Of a DNA stretch of 64,000 nt, positions 51,384-60,556 are shown in pieces. The notes under the pieces were generated by a model that was not told the origin of the DNA, searched no databases, and saw only the letters and a program-made list of their open reading frames with translations. Source of the stretch: JACVRW01 sp963728495 (GTDB lineage: Bacteria > Actinomycetota > Thermoleophilia > Solirubrobacterales > Thermoleophilaceae); assembly GCA_963728495.1 (NCBI GenBank), contig CAVSKI010000009.1:186001-250000 (forward strand), read 5' to 3'. A program made the position numbers and the translations under genes. How positions within the stretch are numbered: position 1 is the stretch's first letter; every line of letters starts with the position of its first letter.

Positions 51384-52499
51384 ATGGATGAACGAGCGCT
51401 CACCGAGCGCCTGCTCACCTACGACACGTCCACCCTCGAGGGCATGCAGAGCGCAGCGGGCTTCGTAAAGGGCTGGCTCGAGGCGCGAGACGTGGAGGTG
51501 AAGGGCGGCGTGCACAACGGGCGGCCACTGCTGGCGGCCACCGTCGGACCAACCGCCTGGACACAGACCATCGTCCTGCACGGGCACCTCGACGTGGTTC
51601 CCGGCCGCCCCGAGCAGTTCGCACCGCTCATCGAGGGCGACCGCCTCTACGGCCGCGGCGCCTACGACATGAAGGGCGGCCTGGCGGCCATGATGTGCGC
51701 GCTCCATGACCTGAGCGAGCAGGATCGCGTCCGCGTCCACTTCCTCTGCGTGTCCGATGAGGAGTCCGAGGACCTCGAGCAGCGCGGCTCGGACTACCTG
51801 GTCGAGCAGGGTTATATCGGCGACTTCGCCATCACCGGTGAGCCCACCAACATGCACATCGGCATTCAGGCCAAAGGTGTCCTCGCCATGCGGATCGAAG
51901 TCACCGGCAAGGCCGCCCACGGCTCAACCCCGTGGGTGGGCGACAACGCCGTGCTCAAGGCCTTCGACATCTTCCGCCAAATCGAGACTCTGCCGTTCGC
52001 GCGCGAGTCCTCCGACATGTTCGACCGACCGTCGGTCAACCTCAGCCGGATCCTGGGCGGGGACGCGCTCAACAAGGTCCCCGACGTCTGCGTGATCGAC
52101 GTCGACGTGCGCTACCTGCCGGGGCAGGAGCCGGAGAAGATCAAGGCCGCGGTGAACGAGCTTCCCGACACCAGCGTGGTCAAGGTCTTCCACCGCCAGC
52201 CGGCCATCGTCGAGCGTGAGGATCCGTTCGTACAGGCGCTCGGCAAGGCGATCTCCCGCATCGCGCCGCCGCCCGGCGAGCAGCTGTCGGTGGGGCGCGA
52301 CGGCGCGTCGGACGCGATCTCGTTCCTGGAGGCGGGCGTGCCCGCCGTCGAGTGCGGGCCGGTGGGCGCCGGCCACCACGGCCCCGAGGAGTGGGTTTCA
52401 ATCCGGTCGCTGGAGGATTATCGGAGGTCGCTCGTCGAGTTCGTCACCCTGCTCCCCGGCCAGATGGGCCAGGACGAGCGGCCGCTGCGCATCGCCTGA
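51384..52499 (+). CDS. M20-family metallopeptidase/deacylase (ArgE/DapE-like)
   Basis: 371 aa. The two-zinc site is complete: 'HGHLDVVPG' (His68, Asp70), 'YGRGAYDMKGG' (Asp95), 'VSDEESED' (Glu126-127), the ligand in 'ITGEPTNMHIG' and the C-terminal 'GAGHHGPEEW'. A dimerisation domain follows the first half, from about residue 170 ('VTGKAAHGSTPWVG'). M20 enzymes hydrolyse N-acyl amino acids, succinyl-diaminopimelate or dipeptides. Here the gene is joined to the LCP gene by a TGATG overlap, so its substrate may be a cell-wall amide or an N-acyl group, but this is not determined by sequence. Confidence 0.85.
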   Translation: MDERALTERLLTYDTSTLEGMQSAAGFVKGWLEARDVEVKGGVHNGRPLLAATVGPTAWTQTIVLHGHLDVVPGRPEQFAPLIEGDRLYGRGAYDMKGGLAAMMCALHDLSEQDRVRVHFLCVSDEESEDLEQRGSDYLVEQGYIGDFAITGEPTNMHIGIQAKGVLAMRIEVTGKAAHGSTPWVGDNAVLKAFDIFRQIETLPFARESSDMFDRPSVNLSRILGGDALNKVPDVCVIDVDVRYLPGQEPEKIKAAVNELPDTSVVKVFHRQPAIVEREDPFVQALGKAISRIAPPPGEQLSVGRDGASDAISFLEAGVPAVECGPVGAGHHGPEEWVSIRSLEDYRRSLVEFVTLLPGQMGQDERPLRIA

Positions 52500-53971
52500 T
52501 GTTCGAAGACATCCCACGCCCCGGACTCTGGAAGCGCCTCCTGCTCGGGGGGCTCCTCTGCATCTTCGCTGCGGCCGGAGCCACCACGGTCGCCGCCTTC
52601 CACGAGGTCGACAAGGTTGTGAACGCGCTCGAGCTGGGCCCCGAGCTCGAGCTGCGCAAGGATGCGCTGGCCGAAACCGACCCCGGCGAGCCGCAGACGC
52701 TGCTGATCCTGGGCTCCGACCGGCGGCCCAAGAACAACACCGAGGGCGCGCTCAACGACGCTCGCTCCGACACGATCATGCTCGTGCGCCTCAATCCTGA
52801 CAAGGAGGCCACGGCGATCATGTCGCTGCCGCGCGACCTCAAGGTGGAGATTCCCGGCCAGGGTGTGGACAAGATCAATGCCGCCTACTCCTACGGGGGA
52901 CCCCAGAAGACGCTCGACACGGTCAAGAGACTCACCGGCCTGCCCATCAACCACATGGTCAACGTGACCTTCAAGGGCTTCTGGCGCGCGGTCAACGCGA
53001 TCGGCTGCGTGTACGCGGACATCGACCACGACTACTACAACGACAGCGCCGAGTTCCAGTACATCAACATCGATCCGGGCTACCAGCGCCTGTGTTCGCG
53101 CACGGCGCTGCAGTACGTCCGCTTCCGCCACACCGATACCGACCTCGTGCGCTCGGCGCGCCAGCAGGACTTCCTGCGCCAGGCCAAGCAGCAGATCACC
53201 ACCTCGAAGCTGATCGACGAGTCGGGCCGGCTGATGAAGATCTTCGGCCGCAACACCTCCACCGATCCGGGCCTGCGCTCGCGCTCGGAGGTGCTGCGGC
53301 TGCTGAAGCTCGCCATCTTCTCCGCCCGCCAGCCCATCCAGGAGATCCACTTCGAGGGCACGATCGGCCCGAGTTACGTGGAGGCCAGTGACGCCCAGGT
53401 GAAGCAGCTCGTGCAGCAGTTCCTCGCCGTGGAGGACACCGAGGGACCGCGCGGCCAGGCACAGGAGCGGCCGGCCCGGCGGCCGAAGAGAAAGCGCCGG
53501 CGCGGCGGGGCCGATGCCGCCTCGCTCGGTCTCTACGACGCCTCGACCATCAGCGAGGAGCAGGCGCTCCAAGCCGTGGAGGCGGGCGCCGGGGGCTCGC
53601 TGCCGGTGCTCTATCCAACGCTGCTTCTGAACTCCTCCGAGTTCGTCCCGCCCCCGCGGGTCTACAAGATCAGGGGCACCGACGGCAAGAAGTACGGCGC
53701 GTACCGCATGGTGCTGCGCAAGTACAACGCGGACGGCGAGTACTACGGGGTCCAGGGCACCACCTGGAAGGACCCTCCCATCCTCGACGATCCAACCGAT
53801 ACCCGCAGGCTCGGCGGCCGCGAGTACGAGTTGCATTTCGCGGGCGACCGCCTGCGTCTGGTGGCCTGGCGAACGTCCAAGGCCGCCTACTGGATCTCCA
53901 ACACGCTGCTGCAGACGCTCACCGAGAAGCAGATGCTGGCGATCGCGCGCTCGACCCGGCGCTGTTGCTGA
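52499..53971 (+). CDS. LytR-CpsA-Psr (LCP) family cell-wall glycopolymer ligase
   Basis: 490 aa; the start overlaps the preceding stop (TGATG). One N-terminal membrane helix (about 11-35) anchors an outward LCP domain with all family motifs: 'LILGSDRRP', 'ARSDTIMLVRL', 'SLPRDLKVEIPG', 'DKINAAYSYGG' and 'YVRFRHTDTDLVRSARQQDF', including the Arg and Asp residues that bind the pyrophosphate lipid. LCP proteins move lipid-linked glycopolymer onto peptidoglycan or other wall acceptors. After a basic linker (about 320-340) comes a further ~150-residue domain ending in two Cys, not part of the usual LCP core. It is the likely last step for polymers made by this locus. Confidence 0.9.
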   Translation: MFEDIPRPGLWKRLLLGGLLCIFAAAGATTVAAFHEVDKVVNALELGPELELRKDALAETDPGEPQTLLILGSDRRPKNNTEGALNDARSDTIMLVRLNPDKEATAIMSLPRDLKVEIPGQGVDKINAAYSYGGPQKTLDTVKRLTGLPINHMVNVTFKGFWRAVNAIGCVYADIDHDYYNDSAEFQYINIDPGYQRLCSRTALQYVRFRHTDTDLVRSARQQDFLRQAKQQITTSKLIDESGRLMKIFGRNTSTDPGLRSRSEVLRLLKLAIFSARQPIQEIHFEGTIGPSYVEASDAQVKQLVQQFLAVEDTEGPRGQAQERPARRPKRKRRRGGADAASLGLYDASTISEEQALQAVEAGAGGSLPVLYPTLLLNSSEFVPPPRVYKIRGTDGKKYGAYRMVLRKYNADGEYYGVQGTTWKDPPILDDPTDTRRLGGREYELHFAGDRLRLVAWRTSKAAYWISNTLLQTLTEKQMLAIARSTRRCC

Positions 53972-53979
53972 GCCTCCAA

Positions 53980-53985
53980 TAGCGT
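53980..53985 (+). promoter_or_regulatory. Candidate -10 hexamer TAGCGT
   Basis: TAGCGT lies 10 bases before the ATG at 53996. The GTG at 53984 lies within the hexamer, which argues for the ATG as start. Confidence 0.35.
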
Positions 53986-53995
53986 GCCCGGGCCC

Positions 53996-55276
53996 ATGAG
54001 CGCAGAGCGCGAACCGATAGGCGTGATCGGCGTCGGCTGGGTGGGCCTGGTCACGGCGGCCTGCTTCGCCGAGCTGGGCCACGAGGTGTGGGCGCGCGAC
54101 ATCGTGGCCGCCAAGGTGGAGTCGCTATCGCGCGGCGAGATCCCCATCCACGAGCCCGGCCTGCCCGAGCTGGTGGCCAAGAACGCCGAGCGCCTGCATT
54201 TCACGACCGACATGGGCGAGGTCCTCGAGCACGCCCGCCTGCTGTTCGTATGCGTCGACACGCCGCCCACCTATTCCGGCGACGCCGATCTCTCGCGCGT
54301 GGAGGCGGTGCTGGGCGAGCTCGGCGACTCGCGCGAGCACGCCCTGGTGATGAAGAGCACGGTGCCGGTGGGCACGGGGCGCTCGATCCAGCGCCGCCGG
54401 CCCGGAACCGGCTACGTCTCCAACCCGGAGTTCCTCAAGGAGGGCAGCGCGGTCAAGGACTTCATGAAGCCCGACCGGGTGGTGGTGGGGGCGGACGACA
54501 GCTCCATGGAGTTCGCCGAACGGGTGGCCGGCCTCTACGCGCCGTTGGAGGCGCCGGTGGTGACCACCGACGTGGCGAGCGCGGAGATGGTGAAGCTTGC
54601 CTCCAATGCGTTCCTGGCCACCAAGATCTCCTTCATCAACGAGATCGCCAACGTGTCCGAGGAGCTGGGCGCGGACGTGTCCGAGGTGGCGCGCGGGATG
54701 GGGCTCGACGACCGCATCGGACCGAAGTTCCTGCAGGCCGGCATTGGCTATGGCGGATCGTGTTTTCCGAAGGATGTCCAGGCCCTCAAGCAGCTGGCCG
54801 GCAACACCGGCTACCACTTCCAGCTGCTCACCGCCGTCATCGAGGTCAACGAGCTCCAGAAGCGGCGCACCATCGGAAAGCTGCAGAAGCACCTGGGCTC
54901 TCTGGTGGGCAAGGAGGTGGCGTTGCTCGGCCTGGCCTTCAAGCCGAACACCGACGACATCCGCGAGGCCACCAGCCTGGTGCTGTCCGGACGCCTGCAG
55001 GGCGAGGGCGCCAACGTGCGCGTCTACGATCCGGTCGCCGCTCAGCAGGCCGACGGCATGCTGGCCGGAGCGCAGATCTGCGGCTCGGCGCTCGAGGCCG
55101 TCGACGGCGCCGATGCGGTGGTGCTCGTGACCGAGTGGCCCGAGTTCGCGGAGCTCGACTGGGCCGGCGAGGTCAAGCGGAGGATGCGCGAGCCGCTCGT
55201 GGTGGACGGGCGCAACTTCCTCGACCGCGAAGCCCTGGTCGAGGCCGGCTTCACCTACGAGGGAATCGGCCGGTAG
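53996..55276 (+). CDS. UDP-glucose/GDP-mannose 6-dehydrogenase family enzyme
   Basis: 426 aa from the ATG at 53996. NAD loop 'IGVGWVGLVTAACFAELGH' (G12-G14-G17), 'NPEFLKEGSAVKDF' (substrate clamp), 'KLASNAFLATKISFINEIA', and the catalytic cysteine in 'GYGGSCFPKD' (Cys256). 'LLGLAFKPNTDDIREATS' closes the C-terminal domain. It oxidises C6 of a nucleotide sugar twice, giving a uronic acid; UDP-glucose to UDP-glucuronate is most common, GDP-mannose the alternative. The mannose-activation genes directly downstream make GDP-mannuronate possible; sequence alone does not decide. Confidence 0.9.
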   Translation: MSAEREPIGVIGVGWVGLVTAACFAELGHEVWARDIVAAKVESLSRGEIPIHEPGLPELVAKNAERLHFTTDMGEVLEHARLLFVCVDTPPTYSGDADLSRVEAVLGELGDSREHALVMKSTVPVGTGRSIQRRRPGTGYVSNPEFLKEGSAVKDFMKPDRVVVGADDSSMEFAERVAGLYAPLEAPVVTTDVASAEMVKLASNAFLATKISFINEIANVSEELGADVSEVARGMGLDDRIGPKFLQAGIGYGGSCFPKDVQALKQLAGNTGYHFQLLTAVIEVNELQKRRTIGKLQKHLGSLVGKEVALLGLAFKPNTDDIREATSLVLSGRLQGEGANVRVYDPVAAQQADGMLAGAQICGSALEAVDGADAVVLVTEWPEFAELDWAGEVKRRMREPLVVDGRNFLDREALVEAGFTYEGIGR

Positions 55277-56362
55277 ATGCAGGCCCTGGTCCTCGCCGGT
55301 GGCGAAGGCACTCGGTTGCGCCCGCTCACGCTCACCACGCCGAAGCCGGTGATGCCGCTGGCGGGCCGCCCCTTCCTGTCCTTCATGCTCGACTGGGCCC
55401 ACCGCCACGGGGTCGACGAGGTGATCCTCTCCTGCGGTTTCATGTCCGAGGCCGTCAAGCGCGTGCTCGGCGACATATACGACGGCATGCGCCTGCGCTA
55501 CGTAATCGAGCGTGAGCCGCTGGGCACGGCCGGTCCCGTCCGGCTCGCCCACGACGAAGGCCTGCTCGCCGAGCGCCTGCTCGTGCTCAACGGCGACGTC
55601 CTCACCGACATGGATCTCAGCGCTCAGCTCCAGGAGCACGAGCGCAGCCGCGCGCGCGTCACGCTCGCGCTCTATCCGGTGGACGACACGGCCAGCTACG
55701 GCGTCGTGCCCACCGCCGAGGACGGGCGGGTGGAGGCCTTCCTCGAGAAGTCCGAGGGCCACGAGCTCCCCACGAACCGAATCAACGCCGGGGCCTATGT
55801 GGTCGAGCGCGACGTAATCGAGTCGATCCCCGCCGGCCGGGCGGTTTCGTTCGAGCGGGAGATCTTCCCCGGCCTGGTGGGCAACGGGCTGCACGGCTAC
55901 GCGGCCGACGGCTACTGGATCGACATCGGGACCCCCGAGCGCTACCTGGAGGCCACCTGGGACCTGCTCGCCGGTCGGCTGGGCTCGCAGCTCCCGCCCC
56001 GGGACGAGACCGGCTCGCTCATCTACGAGGGCTGTCTGGTGGCGGGTGCCCATGTCGGCCCGCAGAGCGTTCTCGGTCGCCACTGCTCGGTGGGCAGCGA
56101 CTCACGGATCGACCGGTCGGTGCTCCACGACCGGGTGCTGGTGGGGGCCGACGCCCAGGTCGAGGAGAGCGTGCTGGCCGAGGGAGTGCGGGTGGGAAAG
56201 CGCGCTCGCATCGGGCCGGGTGCGATCATCGGCGCCCGCGCAACGATCGGGGAGGAGGCGGTGATCGGCGAACAGGCGAAGCTCGATCCGAGGGTCGATC
56301 TCTCCGCCGGCGCCAGCGTCGGGGCCGGCGAGCACGTCACGTCCGCGGAGCCCGTGTCATGA
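55277..56362 (+). CDS. Mannose-1-phosphate guanylyltransferase-like nucleotidyltransferase
   Basis: 361 aa; the ATG directly follows the upstream stop. The N-terminal domain has 'LVLAGGEGTRLRPLTLTTPK' (activator site), 'VLNGDVLTDMDL' (metal site), 'EKSEGHELPTNRINAG' and 'YWIDIGTPERYLEAT'. From about residue 245 the chain shows hexapeptide repeats of a left-handed beta helix ('GAHVGPQSVLGRHCSVGSDS'). This two-domain layout is that of eukaryotic-type GMPP and similar bacterial pyrophosphorylases. It should form GDP-mannose from mannose 1-phosphate and GTP; glucose-1-phosphate use is the alternative. No phosphomannomutase lies in the window. Confidence 0.85.
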   Translation: MQALVLAGGEGTRLRPLTLTTPKPVMPLAGRPFLSFMLDWAHRHGVDEVILSCGFMSEAVKRVLGDIYDGMRLRYVIEREPLGTAGPVRLAHDEGLLAERLLVLNGDVLTDMDLSAQLQEHERSRARVTLALYPVDDTASYGVVPTAEDGRVEAFLEKSEGHELPTNRINAGAYVVERDVIESIPAGRAVSFEREIFPGLVGNGLHGYAADGYWIDIGTPERYLEATWDLLAGRLGSQLPPRDETGSLIYEGCLVAGAHVGPQSVLGRHCSVGSDSRIDRSVLHDRVLVGADAQVEESVLAEGVRVGKRARIGPGAIIGARATIGEEAVIGEQAKLDPRVDLSAGASVGAGEHVTSAEPVS

Positions 56363-57435
56363 GCGAGGGCGGAGCCCCCGCCATCGGCGCGCTCACCCGT
56401 GAGGGAATCGAGGCCGCCGACCCCGGCGGGATGCTCGCTGACGTGCTTGCCCAGCCGCTCCAGCTCGGCGACGCACTCTGGCGCGCCCAGTCCGCGGGCA
56501 TCCGACCCGTCGACCGCCCGGGCGGGCTGATCGTCTGCGGCATGGGCGGCTCGGCCATCGGCGGCGACCTTGCGGCGGCCGCGCTCGGCGACCGCGCCAC
56601 CCGGCCGATCACGATCGTCCGCGGCTACGCGCTGGAGTCCTGGACCGGGCCCGACAGCCTCGTTCTGTGCTGCAGCTACTCGGGAGACACCGAGGAGACG
56701 CTGGCGTGCTTCGAGGCCGCCGGCGCGGCCGGCGCGGGCCGGGTAGTGCTCACAACCGGAGGAAAACTGGCTCAGGCCGCGCGCGACGAGGGCGTGCCGG
56801 TGATCGGAGCGCCCGCCGGGATGCAGCCGCGCGCCGCGGTGCTCTATATGACGATCGGAGCGCTCGAATGCGCGGCGCTGTGCGGCGCCGCGCCCGGCGT
56901 GCATGCGGAGATCGACGGCGCGACCGGCCTGCTCGAGCGGCTGGCCGAGGAGTGGGGACCGGACGCGTCCGAGGACTCCCAGGCCAAGCAGATCGCCGGG
57001 CTGCTGCGCGGCTGCGTGCCGGTGATCCACGGGGCGGGGCCCACCGCCGCGCTCGCCCGGCGCTGGCACACCCAGATCAACGAGAACGTCGAAACGGCCG
57101 CCTTCTGGGCCGAGCTGCCGGAGGCCAACCACAACGAGATCTGCGGCTGGGAGCGCGGGCGCGGGCTGGCGCCGCTGGCGGCGGTGTTCCTGTGCGATCC
57201 CGATCAGCACCCCCGAGTTCAGCGCCGGATCGAGCTGAGCGCGGAGGAGGCGGAGCGTGCCGGCGCGCCCGCGATCGTGGTCCAATCACGCGGGGACAGC
57301 CGTCTCGAGCGGGTGCTGTCGCTGCTTCTGCTGGGCGATCTCGTGAGCGTCTATCTGGGCGTGCTCGAGGGCGTGGACCCCACGCCGGTTGAGTCGATCG
57401 AGCGTTTCAAGGCGGCGCTCGCCGACCACCGGTGA
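56359..57435 (+). CDS. Bifunctional phosphoglucose/phosphomannose isomerase
   Basis: 358 aa; ATGA overlap. Two SIS domains in tandem: 'GGLIVCGMGGSAIGGDLAAA' near 54-73, 'VLCCSYSGDTEETLACFEAA' with the serine/threonine phosphate loop, and 'INENVETAAFWAELPEANHN', whose Glu and His residues are catalytic in this family. The enzyme interconverts fructose 6-phosphate with glucose 6-phosphate and mannose 6-phosphate. Beside the GDP-mannose pyrophosphorylase it supplies mannose 6-phosphate for the glycan. The start overlaps the nucleotidyltransferase stop and the end overlaps the next gene. Confidence 0.9.
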   Translation: MSEGGAPAIGALTREGIEAADPGGMLADVLAQPLQLGDALWRAQSAGIRPVDRPGGLIVCGMGGSAIGGDLAAAALGDRATRPITIVRGYALESWTGPDSLVLCCSYSGDTEETLACFEAAGAAGAGRVVLTTGGKLAQAARDEGVPVIGAPAGMQPRAAVLYMTIGALECAALCGAAPGVHAEIDGATGLLERLAEEWGPDASEDSQAKQIAGLLRGCVPVIHGAGPTAALARRWHTQINENVETAAFWAELPEANHNEICGWERGRGLAPLAAVFLCDPDQHPRVQRRIELSAEEAERAGAPAIVVQSRGDSRLERVLSLLLLGDLVSVYLGVLEGVDPTPVESIERFKAALADHR

Positions 57436-58637
57436 AGCTCGCCGCGGCGCTGCTGGCGCTGCTCCTGTTCGCACCCGCGGCAGCGGCGGCGCCCAAGACC
57501 CCGTCCAAGCTCCGGGCGACGGCGAAGAGCGAGACCACGGTGCTGGTGACCTGGCACAACCGCAGCCCGAAGGCTCGCGCTCAGGTCGCCTGGCGGCGTG
57601 TGGGCGCCGGAAAGCGGCGCGTGAGGAAGGTTCGGCGCGCGCGAGGGGCCAAGAGGTTCCTGCATCGCGGCCTGGATCCGGGTTCGCGCTACCGCTACCG
57701 CGTTCGCGCCTGCCGCCGCGGCCGCTGCTCGAAGTGGTCGAAGGCCCGCCGCGGTGGTCCCCGGGCGAGGAATCCCTATCCGAGGCCGCAACCCGCTCCC
57801 GGCGGCGGCGCGACGATCGGCTCGTGTCCGGTCTTCCCGCCCGACAACCCATGGAACCGCGACGTGTCCAGCGATCCCGTCGACGCGCGCTCGAATGCCT
57901 ACATCGCCTCCATCGGAGCGGGCCTCAACCTGCACCCCGACTTCGGCTCCAACCCCGGCTACGGGCTGCCCTACATCGTCGTCCCCGCCTCGCAGCCCAA
58001 GCTGCCCGTGGCGTTCTCAGAAGCCGCCGAATCCGATCCGGGTCCCTATCCCATTCCCGCGAACGCGCCCGTGGAGGCGGGATCCGATCGGCACGTGCTG
58101 GCCCTGCAGGAGGGCACCTGCCGTCTGTACGAGTTGTTCTCGGCGAGCTTCGCCGGCGGGACCTGGAACGCGTACTCGGGGGCCGTCTTCGACCTTCGCT
58201 CGAACGCGTTGCGGCCGGACGGCTGGACCTCGGCCGACGCGGCGGGCCTGCCCATCCTGCCCGGGTTGGTTCGCTACGACGAGGTGCAGGCGGGCGCGAT
58301 CCGCCACGCCCTGCGCTTCACCGTGGACCAGACTCAGCAGGCCTACGTTCATCCCGCCACCCACTACGCGTCGAGCGCCACGGACCCCAACCTGCCCCCG
58401 ATGGGGCTGCGCCTGCGCCTGAAGGCGTCGTTCGCGACCGGCGGCTACTCGCGCGAGGTGCAGGTGATCCTCACGGCCCTCAAGCGCTACGGCATGTTCG
58501 TGGCCGACAACGGCTCGAGCTGGTTCATCACCGGGGCGAGGGACTCGCGCTGGAACGACGAGGCGCTCGAGGATCTCAAGACGATTCCGGGCAACGCCTT
58601 CGAGGTCGTGGCCTCCGGTCCGCTGCACAAACCTTGA
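57432..58637 (+). CDS. Secreted protein: fibronectin-III-like domain plus conserved uncharacterised domain
   Basis: 401 aa with a GTG start (GTGA overlap). Residues 1-20 form a Sec signal peptide ending in alanines. About 24-105 is a basic fibronectin type III-like domain ('PSKLRATAKSETTVLVTWHN', then 'GSRYRYRVRACRRGRCSKWS'). After a Pro/Arg-rich linker comes a ~270-residue domain with 'PPDNPWNRDVSSDPVDARSN', 'LHPDFGSNPGYGLPYIVVP', 'HYASSATDPNLPPMGLRLRL' and 'RYGMFVADNGSSWFI'. I recognise this as a conserved secreted domain of unknown function found in many bacteria. The operon setting suggests a role on the cell surface. Confidence 0.75.
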   Translation: MKLAAALLALLLFAPAAAAAPKTPSKLRATAKSETTVLVTWHNRSPKARAQVAWRRVGAGKRRVRKVRRARGAKRFLHRGLDPGSRYRYRVRACRRGRCSKWSKARRGGPRARNPYPRPQPAPGGGATIGSCPVFPPDNPWNRDVSSDPVDARSNAYIASIGAGLNLHPDFGSNPGYGLPYIVVPASQPKLPVAFSEAAESDPGPYPIPANAPVEAGSDRHVLALQEGTCRLYELFSASFAGGTWNAYSGAVFDLRSNALRPDGWTSADAAGLPILPGLVRYDEVQAGAIRHALRFTVDQTQQAYVHPATHYASSATDPNLPPMGLRLRLKASFATGGYSREVQVILTALKRYGMFVADNGSSWFITGARDSRWNDEALEDLKTIPGNAFEVVASGPLHKP

Positions 58638-58644
58638 CACGACC

Positions 58645-58660
58645 GTGGTAAGGTTGCCAC
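58645..58660 (+). promoter_or_regulatory. Imperfect palindrome overlapping the MerR promoter
   Basis: GTGGTAAGGTTGCCAC is an imperfect inverted repeat (12 of 16 positions symmetric). It contains the -10-like hexamer TAAGGT (58649-58654), 9 bases before the ATG at 58664. A TTGACA at 58634-58639 is too close for a standard -35. A MerR-type regulator would bind such a site, so autoregulation is possible. Confidence 0.4.
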
Positions 58661-58663
58661 GCG

Positions 58664-59049
58664 ATGCGCGAGGGGCTCACGATCAACGAGGCCGCCGAGA
58701 CCACCGGGTGGTCTCCGCGAATGCTGCGCTACATAGAGAGCGCCGGCCTGATCGATCTCCCGCGCACGCCGTCCGGCTACCGCCTCTTCGGACCCGGCGA
58801 GCTGCAGCGCCTGCGTACGCTGCGCGAGCTGCTCGCCCGGTTCGACTGCGCGCTGTCGGACGTGGCCTTTGCCCGTCGCCTCGACGCGGATCCCGCCCTG
58901 CGCGCCTCGCTCGACACCTGGTTCGAGGAGCGCCCGCAGCGACCCGAAGGCGTTGACACGAGCGACTGGCTGCACTGGGAGCAGGAGAAGCACGAGCGCC
59001 TGCTCGCCCTCGATCCGCCGAGCACAAAACGAACGGAGAACGCTGTCGC

Positions 59050-59053
<4 letters not shown>
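58664..59053 (+). CDS. MerR-family transcriptional regulator
   Basis: 129 aa. Residues about 5-75 are the winged helix-turn-helix of the MerR family: 'LTINEAAETTGWSPRMLRYI', 'ESAGLIDLPRTPSGYRLF', then 'LRTLRELLARFDCALSDVAF', the start of the coiled coil. The rest is short and has no metal-binding cysteines, so it is not a metal sensor; the ligand is unknown. Its end overlaps the adenosylhomocysteinase start (ATGA), which makes that enzyme and its homologue the obvious targets. A palindrome over its own promoter suggests autoregulation. Confidence 0.85.
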
Positions 59054-60480
<1,427 letters not shown>

Positions 60481-60556
60481 GTCTCCGAAGTCCGAGGTCC
60501 AAGATGTTGCGCTCGCCCCCGCCGGGCGGGCGCGCATCGACTGGGCCGAGGGCCAG

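Noticed and set aside
54125..56083. 652-codon minus-strand open frame
   Set aside because: Antisense to the dehydrogenase and nucleotidyltransferase genes, whose motifs are unmistakable.
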